DNA of 64,000 nt. It comes from Companilactobacillus kedongensis. Its GTDB lineage: Bacteria > Bacillota > Bacilli > Lactobacillales > Lactobacillaceae. Under the pieces are notes generated by a model. It was not told the DNA's origin and made no database searches. It worked only from the letters and a program-made list of their open reading frames with translations. Position 1 is the first letter of the stretch; the number at the start of each line of letters is the position of its first letter. The stretch is from assembly GCF_003946625.1 (NCBI RefSeq), contig NZ_RHOR01000003.1:112813-176812 (forward strand), in the 5' to 3' direction. Shown one piece after another: positions 27,217-36,699 of this stretch. The translations under genes and the position numbers were made by a program.

Positions 27217-29115
27217 ATGTGTGGAATTGTCGGATTCGTAGATAAGAATATTGCTGAGAAAAAGCCAGTGATCGAATCTATGATGGATGCAATTAAGCAT
27301 CGCGGTCCTAACAGTTCAGGTGAACTGGTTCACGGCAACGTTGCACTAGGCTTTCGTCGCTTGAGTATTATTGATATCAAGAGCGGTATGCAGCCAATCT
27401 ATAATGAAGATAAGAATAAAGCTATTATTTTTAATGGTGAGATCTATAACTATCAGATTCTTAGAGAACAGCTAAAAAAAGCCGGTCATAAGTTTAAGAC
27501 GAATACAGATACAGAAGTGCTATTGCACGGCTTTGAAGAGTGGGGCATCGTTGAGCTACTCAAAAAGATCCGCGGGATGTTTGCTTTTGTTATCTATGAT
27601 TTAGAAACAGGCGATATAACAGGTGCTAGAGATTTCTTTGGTATCAAACCGCTGTACTATTATAATCGCCAAGGAACTTTCATTTTTGGTTCCGAGATCA
27701 AATCGTTTTTGAAACAGCCCAACTTTAAAAAGGAGCTGAATAAATCGGCTCTGAAACCTTATTTAACTTTCCAATACTCGGCTTTAAATGAAACATTTTT
27801 TAAAAATGTTTTCCGGATTCCTGAAGGTCATTATTTTACCTATAAGGGTGGAAAATTGAGTATCAAGAAATACTGGGATATGCATTTTAAAGAAAATCAA
27901 TTGAGCTTTGAAGATACTGTTAAAAAAATTGACGATTCATTACATGACTCTGTAAAAGCACACTCGATCAGTGATGTTCCAGTCGGTTCATTGCTATCGA
28001 GCGGAGTCGACTCTAGTTATATAACGGCGATCCTAAAACCTGAACATACTTATTCGATCGATTTCGATACGAATACTTATGAAGAAGGCAGTACAGCTAA
28101 AGATTTGGCCGACCGTTTAGGATTGAAGAATACACGTGGGATCGTGACAAAAGATGAAGCCATTAAAGCTATGCCTTTGATCCAGTATTATATGGATGAA
28201 CCAGACGCTAATCCTTCATGCGTACCACTATACTTTTTGACGAAACTGGCTAGTAAAGATGTCACTGTTATTCTTTCTGGTGAAGGTGCTGACGAGTTAT
28301 TTGCCGGCTATTCCAATTATGGTGATCATTCTAAATCTAAAGTTATTCGTGCATTTGCTGAAGATCTGAAGAAGTTGCCTAAAGGCGTACGCTACAAATT
28401 AGCACATGGCTTAGAGAAATTGCCTAATTTCCCCGGACGTCTGCACTTATATGAATCTACAGCCAAGGCTGAAGAATTCTTTATCGGTGAAGCTAAAGTC
28501 TTTGATGAAGATGAAGCTGCTGATATCGTCCAACCAGATTTTGAAAAAGCTCGTTCAGTAAAAGATATTGTGATGAGAAGCTATCGTAAAGTCGCTAATT
28601 TTGACGATGAAGTAAAGAAAATGCAGTATCTAGATCTGCATCAGTTTATGTCCAACGATATTCTATTAAAGGCCGATCGTATGAGTATGGCTAATTCAAT
28701 GGAATTACGTGTACCATTTTTGGATAAGGAAGTCGCTGAAGTTGCTGCCGGAATTCCGACAAAATATCTTTTGAATAAGAAAGATAGCAAGTATGCATTA
28801 AGGGTTGCTTCCCAACGTGCTTTGCCAAAAGAATGGGCCAAACGTAAGAAACTAGGATTTCCAGTGCCTATCCGTGATTGGATACATTCAGAAGAAGTCT
28901 ATCAACAATTCAAAGAATTATTCAGCGAAGACTTTGCTGGTGAGTTCTTTGATCAAGATAAAATCATAGAAATGCTAGATGGATTTTATAATAAGAAGAA
29001 TGATGACCGTCGTAAAATTTGGACGATTTATACTTTCTTAATTTGGTACAAGGTGTTCTTTATCAATGACGGTAAAAAACCCAATGTTGATCCAAAAGTT
29101 AAAATCGTCAGCTAA
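27217..29115 (+). CDS. asnB: AsnB-type glutamine amidotransferase, possible D-Asp amidase of peptidoglycan (AsnH)
   Basis: This protein has 632 residues: N-terminal glutaminase domain with Cys2 nucleophile (MCGIVGF), then the ATP-pyrophosphatase domain with SSGVDSSYI. Plain asparagine synthetase is the default call. The next gene is a D-aspartate ligase, and in Lactococcus an AsnB-family protein (AsnH) amidates the D-Asp cross-bridge residue. The neighbourhood therefore suggests the AsnH role. Sequence alone does not separate the two. A hairpin terminator lies between the two genes. Confidence 0.85.
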   Translation: MCGIVGFVDKNIAEKKPVIESMMDAIKHRGPNSSGELVHGNVALGFRRLSIIDIKSGMQPIYNEDKNKAIIFNGEIYNYQILREQLKKAGHKFKTNTDTEVLLHGFEEWGIVELLKKIRGMFAFVIYDLETGDITGARDFFGIKPLYYYNRQGTFIFGSEIKSFLKQPNFKKELNKSALKPYLTFQYSALNETFFKNVFRIPEGHYFTYKGGKLSIKKYWDMHFKENQLSFEDTVKKIDDSLHDSVKAHSISDVPVGSLLSSGVDSSYITAILKPEHTYSIDFDTNTYEEGSTAKDLADRLGLKNTRGIVTKDEAIKAMPLIQYYMDEPDANPSCVPLYFLTKLASKDVTVILSGEGADELFAGYSNYGDHSKSKVIRAFAEDLKKLPKGVRYKLAHGLEKLPNFPGRLHLYESTAKAEEFFIGEAKVFDEDEAADIVQPDFEKARSVKDIVMRSYRKVANFDDEVKKMQYLDLHQFMSNDILLKADRMSMANSMELRVPFLDKEVAEVAAGIPTKYLLNKKDSKYALRVASQRALPKEWAKRKKLGFPVPIRDWIHSEEVYQQFKELFSEDFAGEFFDQDKIIEMLDGFYNKKNDDRRKIWTIYTFLIWYKVFFINDGKKPNVDPKVKIVS

Positions 29116-29119
29116 AAAT

Positions 29120-29150
29120 GAAAGCGTCCTTATTAATGAGGACGCTTTTA
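29120..29150 (+). terminator. Intrinsic terminator after asnB
   Basis: AAAGCGTCCTTA pairs with TGAGGACGCTTT, followed by T residues. Confidence 0.82.
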
Positions 29151-29278
29151 ATGTTTGCTATAAGAATATTTAGAAAATGATAATTAAATGGCGTAATATC
29201 GAAGTATTGTTTGAATATGTTATAATTTTGTTTGAAATGTGTGTAAAATTTTAAATATGAACTCATAAAAGTAAGAGG

Positions 29279-30562
29279 TTGATCCTTATCGAAACTAAAT
29301 CAGGAAAGAAATTCACTCCGATTATTTTGGGTAGTGATATGAATGTTTATGGTATGGCACGTGCTTTCCATGAAGTTTATGGTGGAGCAGTGCAAGCCTA
29401 TGCGGCTGCGCAATTAGCGCCTACTCGATTTACTAAAATTGTTAATTTAACTATTAATCCAGGTTTCTCTGAAGATCCAGTATTTATCGAAAAAATGCGT
29501 GAAATTGCCAAAGTGTATGCAGATCATGAAGAACCAGTTATCTTGATTGCTTGTGGTGACGGCTACGCAGAACTTATCAGTAAGCATAAAGAAGAGTTGT
29601 CAAAAACTTTTGTCTGTCCATATGTTGATTATGATAAGTTGAAGACATTGAACAATAAGGAAAGTTTCTATCAGATTGCTGATAAACATAACCTTCCACA
29701 TCCAAAAACAAAAATCATCACTAAAAAAATGTATCAGGAAAAATTCGACATGGATGTACCATTCGACTATCCGGTAGCTTTGAAACCAGCTAATAGTGTG
29801 GAATGGCTGGATATTCACTTTGAGGGACGTAAGAAGGCCTTCACAGTTCATTCAGATGATGAGTTTAATGATACTGTTGCTAAGATTTATGACAATGGCT
29901 ACACATCTGACTTGATCCTACAAGACTTCATCCCTGGGGATGATTCCAACATGCGTGTGTTAAATGCTTATGTTGACCACAATCACCATGTTAAAATGAT
30001 GTGTCTGGGACATCCGCTTTTGGAAGATCCAACGCCACAGTCTATTGGTAATTATGTAGCCATCGTTCCTGAATTTAATCAAGACGTTTATGACCAAGTT
30101 CAAAAATTCCTTGAGGACATTGAATTTACTGGGTTTGCTAACTTTGATATGAAGTATGATTCACGTGACCAGACCTTCAAGTTCTTTGAGATTAATTTAA
30201 GACAAGGAAGAAGTAGTTTCTTTGTTACCTTGAACGGTTATAATTTAGCTAAATACTTAGTCGACGATTATGTTGAAGGAAGCTTAGAAAATGAGCCTAC
30301 AGTTTATGCCAATAAGAACAAGGCTCAACATAAACTTTGGTTAGGTGTTCCGATCAAGGTATTCAGAAAGTATGCTACTGACAATGATGCCAGTCGTTAT
30401 GCTGAAGAGCTTATAAAACAAGAACGTACCGGTACGACGGTCTTTTATGACAAAGATAAGTCATTTAAGCGTTGGTTGTTACTAACATATATGTTCCATA
30501 ATTATGTCAAACGCTTTGATACATACTTTGAAGTAAATAAAGGCCGAGATTTCGAAAAATAG
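29279..30562 (+). CDS. aslA: D-aspartate ligase (ATP-grasp, peptidoglycan cross-bridge)
   Basis: This protein has 427 residues and closely resembles Enterococcus faecium Aslfm, which adds D-Asp through its beta-carboxyl to the lysine of the UDP-muramyl pentapeptide. Shared blocks include ILGSDMNVYGMAR, ALKPANSVEWLDIHFEGRKKAF, IPGDDSNMRVLNAYVDHNHHVKMMCLGHPLLEDP and NLRQGRSSFFVTLNG. The start is uncertain: TTG at 29279 abuts an AGAGGTTGATCC stretch that itself resembles a ribosome site, so a non-standard codon just downstream (ATC at 29288) cannot be excluded. No aspartate racemase gene is near. Confidence 0.9.
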   Translation: MILIETKSGKKFTPIILGSDMNVYGMARAFHEVYGGAVQAYAAAQLAPTRFTKIVNLTINPGFSEDPVFIEKMREIAKVYADHEEPVILIACGDGYAELISKHKEELSKTFVCPYVDYDKLKTLNNKESFYQIADKHNLPHPKTKIITKKMYQEKFDMDVPFDYPVALKPANSVEWLDIHFEGRKKAFTVHSDDEFNDTVAKIYDNGYTSDLILQDFIPGDDSNMRVLNAYVDHNHHVKMMCLGHPLLEDPTPQSIGNYVAIVPEFNQDVYDQVQKFLEDIEFTGFANFDMKYDSRDQTFKFFEINLRQGRSSFFVTLNGYNLAKYLVDDYVEGSLENEPTVYANKNKAQHKLWLGVPIKVFRKYATDNDASRYAEELIKQERTGTTVFYDKDKSFKRWLLLTYMFHNYVKRFDTYFEVNKGRDFEK

Positions 30563-30576
30563 GAGGCTCAATTTAA

Positions 30577-31041
30577 ATGGATGAAGTACGTGATTATAAA
30601 GTTAAAAAAATTGAATATGAAAAGATTCTGATTTGTGTAGATTCCGATGATTTCGCATCATCCAAGAATGCTTTTAATTATGCTTGTTCATTAGCCAAAC
30701 ATTACAATGCCGAATTAGGGATCGTTTCCGTTCTGGAAATTGGTGATTTGAATATTTTCCAATCACTAGACCCCGGTATTTTATCCGAACGTCGTAATCA
30801 GATTAAAGAATTACTTGAAACATATGGCAAGAAGGCTGAAACTTTTGGCGTGAAGAATGTCCACTTGATGGTTACCGAAGGTAGTCCTGGTCAATCGATC
30901 GTTGAAAAAGTTATTCCTAAGTTTACTCCGGATCTTGTTATTGTTGGGGTCGAGGAAAAGAACCGTTATCGTAATACCATCGGTTCACAAGCCGCTAAGA
31001 TCGTTAATAATGCTCGTGTTTCAGTTAGTGTTATTAGATAG
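30577..31041 (+). CDS. Universal stress protein (divergent UspA family)
   Basis: This protein has 154 residues. It starts with a charged extension, then YEKILICVDSDDFASSKNAFNYACSLA. The nucleotide motif is degenerate (VGVEEKNRYRNTIGSQAAKIV instead of G-2x-G-9x-G), so it may not bind ATP. AGGAGG precedes the ATG. It lies 14 bp after the D-Asp ligase gene, as part of that unit. Its TAG stop is the first three bases of repeat A2. Confidence 0.85.
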   Translation: MDEVRDYKVKKIEYEKILICVDSDDFASSKNAFNYACSLAKHYNAELGIVSVLEIGDLNIFQSLDPGILSERRNQIKELLETYGKKAETFGVKNVHLMVTEGSPGQSIVEKVIPKFTPDLVIVGVEEKNRYRNTIGSQAAKIVNNARVSVSVIR

Positions 31042-31157
31042 AGCGTAAAAATCAACGGTTAGAACTCGAGCATTACTTAGCTTAATGATTGTGCCAGCGT
31101 AGATGGTGCGATTATTAGGCGTAGTAAGCACAGAGTTCTGTTGATTTTTTCGCGTTT
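31039..31157 (+). repeat. Family A structured repeat, copy A2
   Basis: It begins at the TAG stop of the usp gene (TAGAGCG). The outer arms AAAAATCAAC and GTTGATTTTT pair. Conserved core elements are GGTTAGAACTCGAGCATTAC and GTAGTAAGCACAG, around a central hairpin (TTAATGATTGTGCC with GGTGCGATTATTAG). Repeat B6 follows within 10 bp. Confidence 0.88.
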
Positions 31158-31166
31158 TGGAATATG

Positions 31167-31344
31167 GCCGCAGAAGACTTCGAGTAATTCCACCTGTTGC
31201 GGGACCGTTTCTTCAGCAAAGGTCTGAAGACTCGATTTTGAGCTTTTCTTTCGCAAATCTCAGAATCGTCCATGGTGTAAGAACGGTAAATTCTCCGTTC
31301 TAACGCCATTTTCGCAACTGGTTCCATTACTCGAAGTCTTCTGC
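31167..31344 (+). repeat. Family B structured repeat, copy B6 (plus orientation)
   Basis: The outer arms GCAGAAGACTTCGAGTAAT and ATTACTCGAAGTCTTCTGC are perfectly complementary. The inner hairpins are P4 (TCTTCAG / CTGAAGA), P3 (GATTTTGAG / CTCAGAATC) and P2 (GGTGTAAGAACGG / CCGTTCTAACGCC). It faces B7 across a terminator. Confidence 0.93.
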
Positions 31345-31399
31345 TATGTTTCTGAGACTATTTAGATAGTGGAATAGAATTGAAAATAATGAATTTGTT

Positions 31400-31428
31400 G
31401 GGATATCTTAATGGGTATCCTTTTTTTT
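31400..31428 (+). terminator. Terminator-like hairpin between B6 and B7
   Basis: GGATA pairs with TATCC, followed by eight T. The stem is short but the T run is strong. Confidence 0.65.
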
Positions 31429-31466
31429 GATTCTAATCCAATTTCAGAAAATATAGCTTATATAAA

Positions 31467-31634
31467 GCGGAGGGTGAAAGAAATTTGCCAGCACTCAAAG
31501 TGGAGTTAGAATGATGAACTTTCATTCTTACTCCACAGATGATTTTGAGATTTGTGTAAGCAAAGCTCAAAATCAAGGCTCAAGACCTTGGCTTGAGCCG
31601 GTCTGAGTGCAGGTAAATTTCCTTTCACCCGTAG
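31467..31634 (-). repeat. Family B structured repeat, copy B7 (minus orientation)
   Basis: This is a diverged copy with arms GGGTGAAAG(G)AAATTT / AAATTTCCTTTCACCC. The middle stem GCACTCA / TGAGTGC replaces the usual P1b. P2 is GTGGAGTTAGAATGA / TCATTCTTACTCCAC, P3 is GATTTTGAGATTTGT, loop GTAA, GCAAAGCTCAAAATC, P4 is GGCTCAAG / CTTGAGCC around ACCTTGG. The G-T pair at the base of the P3 loop replaces G-C in other copies. It ends about 75 bp before pepO. Confidence 0.88.
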
Positions 31635-31709
31635 CCCCTCGGCTCATAATTTTTCTAATGAAAATAAAATAGTGATATAGTAGTTATAAAATCGCATGGT
31701 GGTGTATAT

Positions 31710-33653
31710 ATGTTTACTAGTAAGATTATTGGTGGGTCTGGCGACATGATCGACGCTAAACCGACTGATTATAAAGAAAATTTGTACTTGGCTGTTAATG
31801 GTGCTTGGCAAGAGAAAGCCGAAATACCATCAGACAAACCAAGAACTGGTGGATTCATGGATCTCGACGAGGGTGTTGAGAAGTCATTAATGAAAGACTT
31901 TCATGAATTTGCTAATGATGAGGATAAAACAGATAATGACTTGTTATTACAGGCCGTTAAATTATATCGTTTAACGAATAATGTTGAACATTTGAATAAG
32001 TTCCATCATCAACCGATCCTAAAGGATATCCAAAGGATCACTGATTTAAACAATGTTAAAGAACTCAGTGAACACTTGGCTGACTTTTCAAGAGATGGAT
32101 TTTCATTACCGATCGATATTGATGTTGATGCAGATATGAAAGATACTTCTAAAAATGTTGTTTACGTTGGTGGAGCAGGCTTGATCCTTCCTGATAAGAC
32201 TTATTATGATGAAAAGAATGAATCAGGTAAGAAGCTTTTAGCTAAATTTGCTGAAGTAGCAACGCGCCTACTTTCAATGATTGGTTATGATCTTGATGAA
32301 GCCAAGAAAATTGTTGAAAAGGCTCTATCCTTTGATAAGTCATTAGTTCCTATCGTTAAGAGTTCTGAAGAATGGGCTGACTATACTAAAATTTACAATC
32401 CAATGGACTTTTCAGAATATGTTGAAAAGTCAGATAATCTTGATTTGAAACAACAAGTTGAGGATTTGATCAACGATACTCCTGCTAAAGTTATTATTAC
32501 TGAACCACGTTATTTAGATAATCTGAATAAATTAGTTAATGATGATACTTTTGATGATCTTAAGGCTTGGATGTTAGTTGATTATTTGACTGGAAATGCT
32601 TCTAACTTGGATGAAGAATTCCGTCAAACAATTGGTGAGTATAACCTTGCTTTGAGTGGTGCTAAAGAATTACAAAACAGAACTAAATATGCTTACCATA
32701 AAGCTGCTGGTATTTTTAGCCAAGTAGTCGGTGTTTATTATGGTAATAAGTATTTTGGTGAAGCTGCTAAAAATGATGTTGCTAATATGATCAAGAAAAT
32801 GATTGCCATTTATGAACAACGTATCAGTGACAATACTTGGTTAAGTAAAGCTACAAAGCAAAAGGCTATCGTTAAGTTGGATAAGATCGAAGTTAAAGTC
32901 GGATATCCAGACAAAATCGACGATGTTTATAAGAAAATCAGTATTAATGAAAATGAGTCATTGTATGAAAATATTATTGCAATTAGAAAGATTTTTAGAC
33001 AAAATTCATTGGATCAATTCAACAAGCCGGTTGATCGTAAGAAATGGCTGATGCCAGGACATATGGTCAATGCTTGTTATGATCCTTCAAGAAATGACAT
33101 CACTTTCCCAGCTGCTATTTTGCAAGCTCCATTCTATAGTTTGGAACAATTGAGCAGTGAGAACTACGGTGGTATCGGAGCTGTTATTGCGCATGAAATT
33201 TCTCATGCCTTTGATAATAATGGCGCTCAATTTGATGAATATGGAAATATGAATAACTGGTGGACTGAAGAAGATTACAAGAAGTTCCAAGAACTTACTC
33301 AAAAGGTGATCGATCAGTTTGACGGGATTCCATATGCTGGTAGTAAAGTTAATGGTAAGTTGGTTGTCAGCGAAAATGTTGCTGATGATGGTGGCCTTCG
33401 TTGTGCTTTGGAAGCTGCTAAATCAGAGGAAGATTATGACGCCAAGAAGTTCTTCATTAACTGGGCTAGAGTTTGGAGATTAAAGGCTACAAAGCAATTT
33501 AATGAGTTGTTGCTTTCTACTGATGTTCACGCACCGGGTCCATTACGTGCTAATGTTCAAGCACAAAATATGGATGAGTTCTATGATGCATTTGGTATCA
33601 CATCTGATGATGGTATGTGGTTGGAACCTTCTAAGAGGGTAACAATCTGGTAA
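31710..33653 (+). CDS. pepO: Oligoendopeptidase O (M13/neprilysin family)
   Basis: This zinc metallopeptidase has 647 residues, the usual PepO length, and degrades oligopeptides in the cytoplasm. The zinc motif is VIAHEISHAFDNNG (HExxH), the third ligand is in ENVADDGGLRCA, and VNAFYDP-like VNACYDPSRNDITFPAAILQ is conserved. The start ATG at 31710 has a GGTGGTG site; an ATG at 31746 with GGTGGG before it is an alternative. No signal peptide is seen. Repeat B8 follows the terminator. Confidence 0.93.
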   Translation: MFTSKIIGGSGDMIDAKPTDYKENLYLAVNGAWQEKAEIPSDKPRTGGFMDLDEGVEKSLMKDFHEFANDEDKTDNDLLLQAVKLYRLTNNVEHLNKFHHQPILKDIQRITDLNNVKELSEHLADFSRDGFSLPIDIDVDADMKDTSKNVVYVGGAGLILPDKTYYDEKNESGKKLLAKFAEVATRLLSMIGYDLDEAKKIVEKALSFDKSLVPIVKSSEEWADYTKIYNPMDFSEYVEKSDNLDLKQQVEDLINDTPAKVIITEPRYLDNLNKLVNDDTFDDLKAWMLVDYLTGNASNLDEEFRQTIGEYNLALSGAKELQNRTKYAYHKAAGIFSQVVGVYYGNKYFGEAAKNDVANMIKKMIAIYEQRISDNTWLSKATKQKAIVKLDKIEVKVGYPDKIDDVYKKISINENESLYENIIAIRKIFRQNSLDQFNKPVDRKKWLMPGHMVNACYDPSRNDITFPAAILQAPFYSLEQLSSENYGGIGAVIAHEISHAFDNNGAQFDEYGNMNNWWTEEDYKKFQELTQKVIDQFDGIPYAGSKVNGKLVVSENVADDGGLRCALEAAKSEEDYDAKKFFINWARVWRLKATKQFNELLLSTDVHAPGPLRANVQAQNMDEFYDAFGITSDDGMWLEPSKRVTIW

Positions 33654-33697
33654 ATCTACCTGATTAAGAGTTTAAAATGTGTAACTGTAATTTTATA

Positions 33698-33739
33698 AGT
33701 CCTAAGTATATGAGACATTGTATGCTTAAGGACTTTTTT
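33698..33739 (+). terminator. Intrinsic terminator of pepO
   Basis: AAGTCCTAAGTATA pairs with TATGCTTAAGGACTT, followed by six T. Confidence 0.82.
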
Positions 33740-33748
33740 GTTTGAATT

Positions 33749-33921
33749 CGCCGAAAATTTCGAGTAATTCCACCTGTTGCAGGATCGCCTTCAGCCAAGG
33801 TCTGAAGGCTCGATTTTGAGCTCTGCTTGCGCAAATCTCAGAATCGTCCATGGTGTAAGAACGGAAGTTCACCGTTCTAACGCCATTTTCGCAACTGGTT
33901 CCATTACTCGAAATTTTCAGC
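33749..33921 (+). repeat. Family B structured repeat, copy B8 (plus orientation)
   Basis: The outer arms GCCGAAAATTTCGAGTAAT and ATTACTCGAAATTTTCAGC pair. P4 is GCCTTCAG / CTGAAGGC, P3 is GATTTTGAG / CTCAGAATC, P2 is GGTGTAAGAACGG / CCGTTCTAACGCC. It is a solitary copy between the pepO terminator and a convergent small gene. Confidence 0.93.
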
Positions 33922-34003
33922 TAGTTTTATAGTAAGCAAAAAAAATAGGTAAATGATCATCATTCATAACTGAACGGTAATCATTTGCCTAAGGTAAGAA
34001 TCA

Positions 34004-34381
34004 TTAATTATCTTTTGACCATAATCTTCTTGCGGTTAAGTAAAGCTCGTAGTCGTCACAGAATGAGTTAACGTCCTCTGTTCGACTAGGTCTTATCGCG
34101 ATGTCATCTTCATCCCAATCATCATCTTCATCTGAAGTCTGATAATAGTGAAACGTACTTGACGCATCATCCGTATCATGTGTTTCTTCTTCAAAACATT
34201 TTGGACATATTAATAATGCAATTGTTCCATCGTCGGTGAAACATGTTACTGAAGAGTATGAGCCAATGTATGCCATTGTCTTTCCGCAATTCGCACAATT
34301 CATAATATCGCCGGGTCGGTGATTTAATGGTTTTATAATCCAAAAAGGATGTTCATTTTTGATTTCAGTATATGTCTTCAT
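34004..34381 (-). CDS. Small acidic zinc-ribbon protein
   Basis: This protein has 125 residues. Two CxxC pairs (C29/C32 in NCANCGK and C59/C62 in LICPKCFEE) form a likely zinc ribbon. The second half is very acidic (SDEDDDWDEDD). The family was not recognised and the function is unknown. The start at the ATG read from 34381 has only a weak upstream site (GAGGATAA), so an internal start at MNCANCGK is possible. Confidence 0.6.
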   Translation of the reverse strand: MKTYTEIKNEHPFWIIKPLNHRPGDIMNCANCGKTMAYIGSYSSVTCFTDDGTIALLICPKCFEEETHDTDDASSTFHYYQTSDEDDDWDEDDIAIRPSRTEDVNSFCDDYELYLTARRLWSKDN

Positions 34382-34647
34382 TATTTATCCTCATAATGGG
34401 TATTTTTCTAAAGGCTACTATTCATGATTTCCTCAATTTATATTAAATTCGTGAATAGATAATTAAAGATACCATCGTGGATAAGATATGACAATGATGT
34501 AGACGAATTGCCAAAATAGGTTGGTTTAATTTTCTGAAAAAAATTAATAAAAGGTCATAATTTTCAAAATAAAATTATCTTGACTAAACTTATCTGTCAT
34601 GAGAAAATCTAACTCCTGTGTTTTGAAAGGGATTAGGAGGGGATTTT
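34382..34647 (+). promoter_or_regulatory. Gap with promoter of the MFS gene
   Basis: TTGACT at 34580-34585 and GAAAAT at 34603-34608, 17 bp apart, form a plausible promoter. The rest is AT-rich without repeats or RNA genes that I recognise. Confidence 0.4.
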
Positions 34648-35919
34648 ATGATAGAAGAAACATTTTCGATACCTAATTGGCGTCGGAATATAAATATCTT
34701 TTTGGTGGGACAATTTTTTTCGGGTATCACTAGTATGGTGGTTCAATATTCGATCATCTGGTATTTAACCAAACAGACTGGATCAGCTACTATTCTTAGT
34801 TTTGCTACTTTGCTGGGAATGTTACCGATGGTTTTATTGAGTCCATTGATAGGGCCGTTTGTTGATCGAACTAATAAGAAGGTTTTGTTAATTGTTCCAG
34901 ATATAGTTGCAGCTGTGATCGCAATTATTTTGGCGGTAGTGGGAATTGTTAACAAGGATTTTCCGTTGTGGTTGATTTTTGTATCGTTGTTGATGCGTTC
35001 TATCGCGCAAACTTTTCAGATGCCGACGATTCAGTCGATCATACCAACAATGGTGCCAAGCAAAGAACTTACGAAAATGAATGGTCAATTGGGGATGATC
35101 CAATCGGCTAATATGATTATTGCACCAGCTTTAGGAGCGTTTTTATTCTCAATTATTCCAATAACCATGCTGATTTTATTGGATGTTGTTGGCGCAGTGA
35201 TTGGTGTCACGGTGATTCTATTTGTCAAAATCCCTGAACACCCGGTTTTTGATGAGAAGATTAAGCTTTTATCTGATATGAAATTTGGATTAAATCAGTT
35301 GAGAGATAATAAGGGACTTTGGTACATTACCTTGATGGGGATGGTATTTACGCTCTTATTCATGCCAGCCGCCAGTTTGTATCCATTAATGACAATGTCT
35401 TATTTTAAAGGTACAGTTGCACAAGCGGGAATTATTGAAATGATTTATTCGATAGGGATGCTTGCTGGAGGTGCTGTGATTGGATTCATGGGAAATTGGT
35501 CGGATCGAATGAAACCAATTTTGATGTCTATGTTGGTCATGGGGATCGGATTTGGTGTGAGTGGATTTTTGCCAGGTAATCAAAAAGGATTTATGTGGTT
35601 TGCCATTTTGAATGCGGTAGCCGGAATTGCGACACCATTTTTCAATACTTTACTGATGGCCATGATCCAACAGAGTTATCCACCTGAAAACCTTGGTCGT
35701 GTTTTAGGTATTTTGAATTCATTAATGAGTATTGCAGGACCAGTTGGTCTGATATTTGCCGGTCCATTAGCTGATAAAATCGGTGTAAATAGTTTATTCG
35801 TAATTGGCGGAGTGGGAACTTTAGCCTGTGGGTTATTTGCATTCTTAGTGCCTGCCGTGAGAAATATTGATGTTTTACTTCAAGAGAAAATTAAATCTGA
35901 ATTAAAAGCAAAAGATTAA
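34648..35919 (+). CDS. MFS transporter (DHA3/MefA type)
   Basis: This protein has 423 residues with about twelve membrane helices. The loop GPFVDRTNKKVLLIVPD between helices 2 and 3 is the MFS signature region; the second half repeats it as GNWSDRMKPILMSML. It resembles MefA-like drug or macrolide exporters, but the substrate is not readable. A strong TTAGGAGGGG site precedes the ATG. A terminator separates it from the ABC genes that follow. Confidence 0.85.
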   Translation: MIEETFSIPNWRRNINIFLVGQFFSGITSMVVQYSIIWYLTKQTGSATILSFATLLGMLPMVLLSPLIGPFVDRTNKKVLLIVPDIVAAVIAIILAVVGIVNKDFPLWLIFVSLLMRSIAQTFQMPTIQSIIPTMVPSKELTKMNGQLGMIQSANMIIAPALGAFLFSIIPITMLILLDVVGAVIGVTVILFVKIPEHPVFDEKIKLLSDMKFGLNQLRDNKGLWYITLMGMVFTLLFMPAASLYPLMTMSYFKGTVAQAGIIEMIYSIGMLAGGAVIGFMGNWSDRMKPILMSMLVMGIGFGVSGFLPGNQKGFMWFAILNAVAGIATPFFNTLLMAMIQQSYPPENLGRVLGILNSLMSIAGPVGLIFAGPLADKIGVNSLFVIGGVGTLACGLFAFLVPAVRNIDVLLQEKIKSELKAKD

Positions 35920-35948
35920 AAAATGCTATAATAAATATAATATTTTAA

Positions 35949-35978
35949 AAGGTTGCGACGATGGTCCAGCCTTTTTTT
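35949..35978 (+). terminator. Terminator-like hairpin after the MFS gene
   Basis: AGGTTG pairs with CAGCCT (one wobble), followed by seven T. It lies 20 bp before the ABC ATPase start. Confidence 0.65.
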
Positions 35979-35997
35979 GTTAAGTCAGGTGGAAAAT

Positions 35998-36699
35998 ATG
36001 GCATATATTGAAGTGAAGCATGAGTATAAACGATATCAAATGGGCGAAACTGAGATTATCGCCAATAATGATTTATCTTTTGAAGTTGAAAAGGGTAAAT
36101 TGACAGTAATACTGGGGCCTAGTGGTGCTGGTAAATCGACTGTTTTAAATATTCTGGGTGGCATGGATTCACCTAGTGATGGGGAAATTATTATTGATGG
36201 AACAGATATTGGCAAATTCTCGGAGCGCCAATTAACTGAATATCGTCGAAATGATGTCGGATTCGTCTTTCAATTTTATAATTTGATCCCTAATCTAACA
36301 ACGAAAGAAAACGTTGAACTGGCTTCAGCGATTGTTTCTGATGCGCTTGACCCGATCGAAGTTTTAGATCAAGTCGGTTTAAATGATCGAATCGATAATT
36401 TTCCTTCACAACTTTCAGGTGGAGAACAGCAACGTGTCGCTATTGCCAGAGCTTTAGCTAAGAATCCCAAATTGTTATTGTGTGATGAACCAACTGGGGC
36501 ACTCGACTACGAAACAGGTAAACAAGTGCTGACTTTGTTACAAGATGCCAGCCATAAGGCTAATAAAACGGTTATCATTATTACTCACAATTCTGCTTTG
36601 GCCAGTATGGCTGATCGAATTATCAGGATCAATGATGCTAAAGTTCGATCGGTTGAAGATAATCAAAATCCCATACCTGTTCAAGATATAGAATGGTAG
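35998..36699 (+). CDS. ABC exporter ATPase (LolD/MacB-like)
   Basis: This protein has 233 residues from [16 protein letters not shown], where CAGGTGG provides the ribosome site. Walker A is GPSGAGKST, the signature is [15 protein letters not shown] and Walker B is [12 protein letters not shown]. It abuts the FtsX-type permease gene with no gap. Such pairs handle lipids, peptides or antimicrobial peptides. Confidence 0.93.
   Translation: MAYIEVKHEYKRYQMGETEIIANNDLSFEVEKGKLTVILGPSGAGKSTVLNILGGMDSPSDGEIIIDGTDIGKFSERQLTEYRRNDVGFVFQFYNLIPNLTTKENVELASAIVSDALDPIEVLDQVGLNDRIDNFPSQLSGGEQQRVAIARALAKNPKLLLCDEPTGALDYETGKQVLTLLQDASHKANKTVIIITHNSALASMADRIIRINDAKVRSVEDNQNPIPVQDIEW

Noticed and set aside
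35386..35842. Minus-strand frames over the MFS gene
   Set aside because: Shadows of the coding strand; composition is not protein-like.
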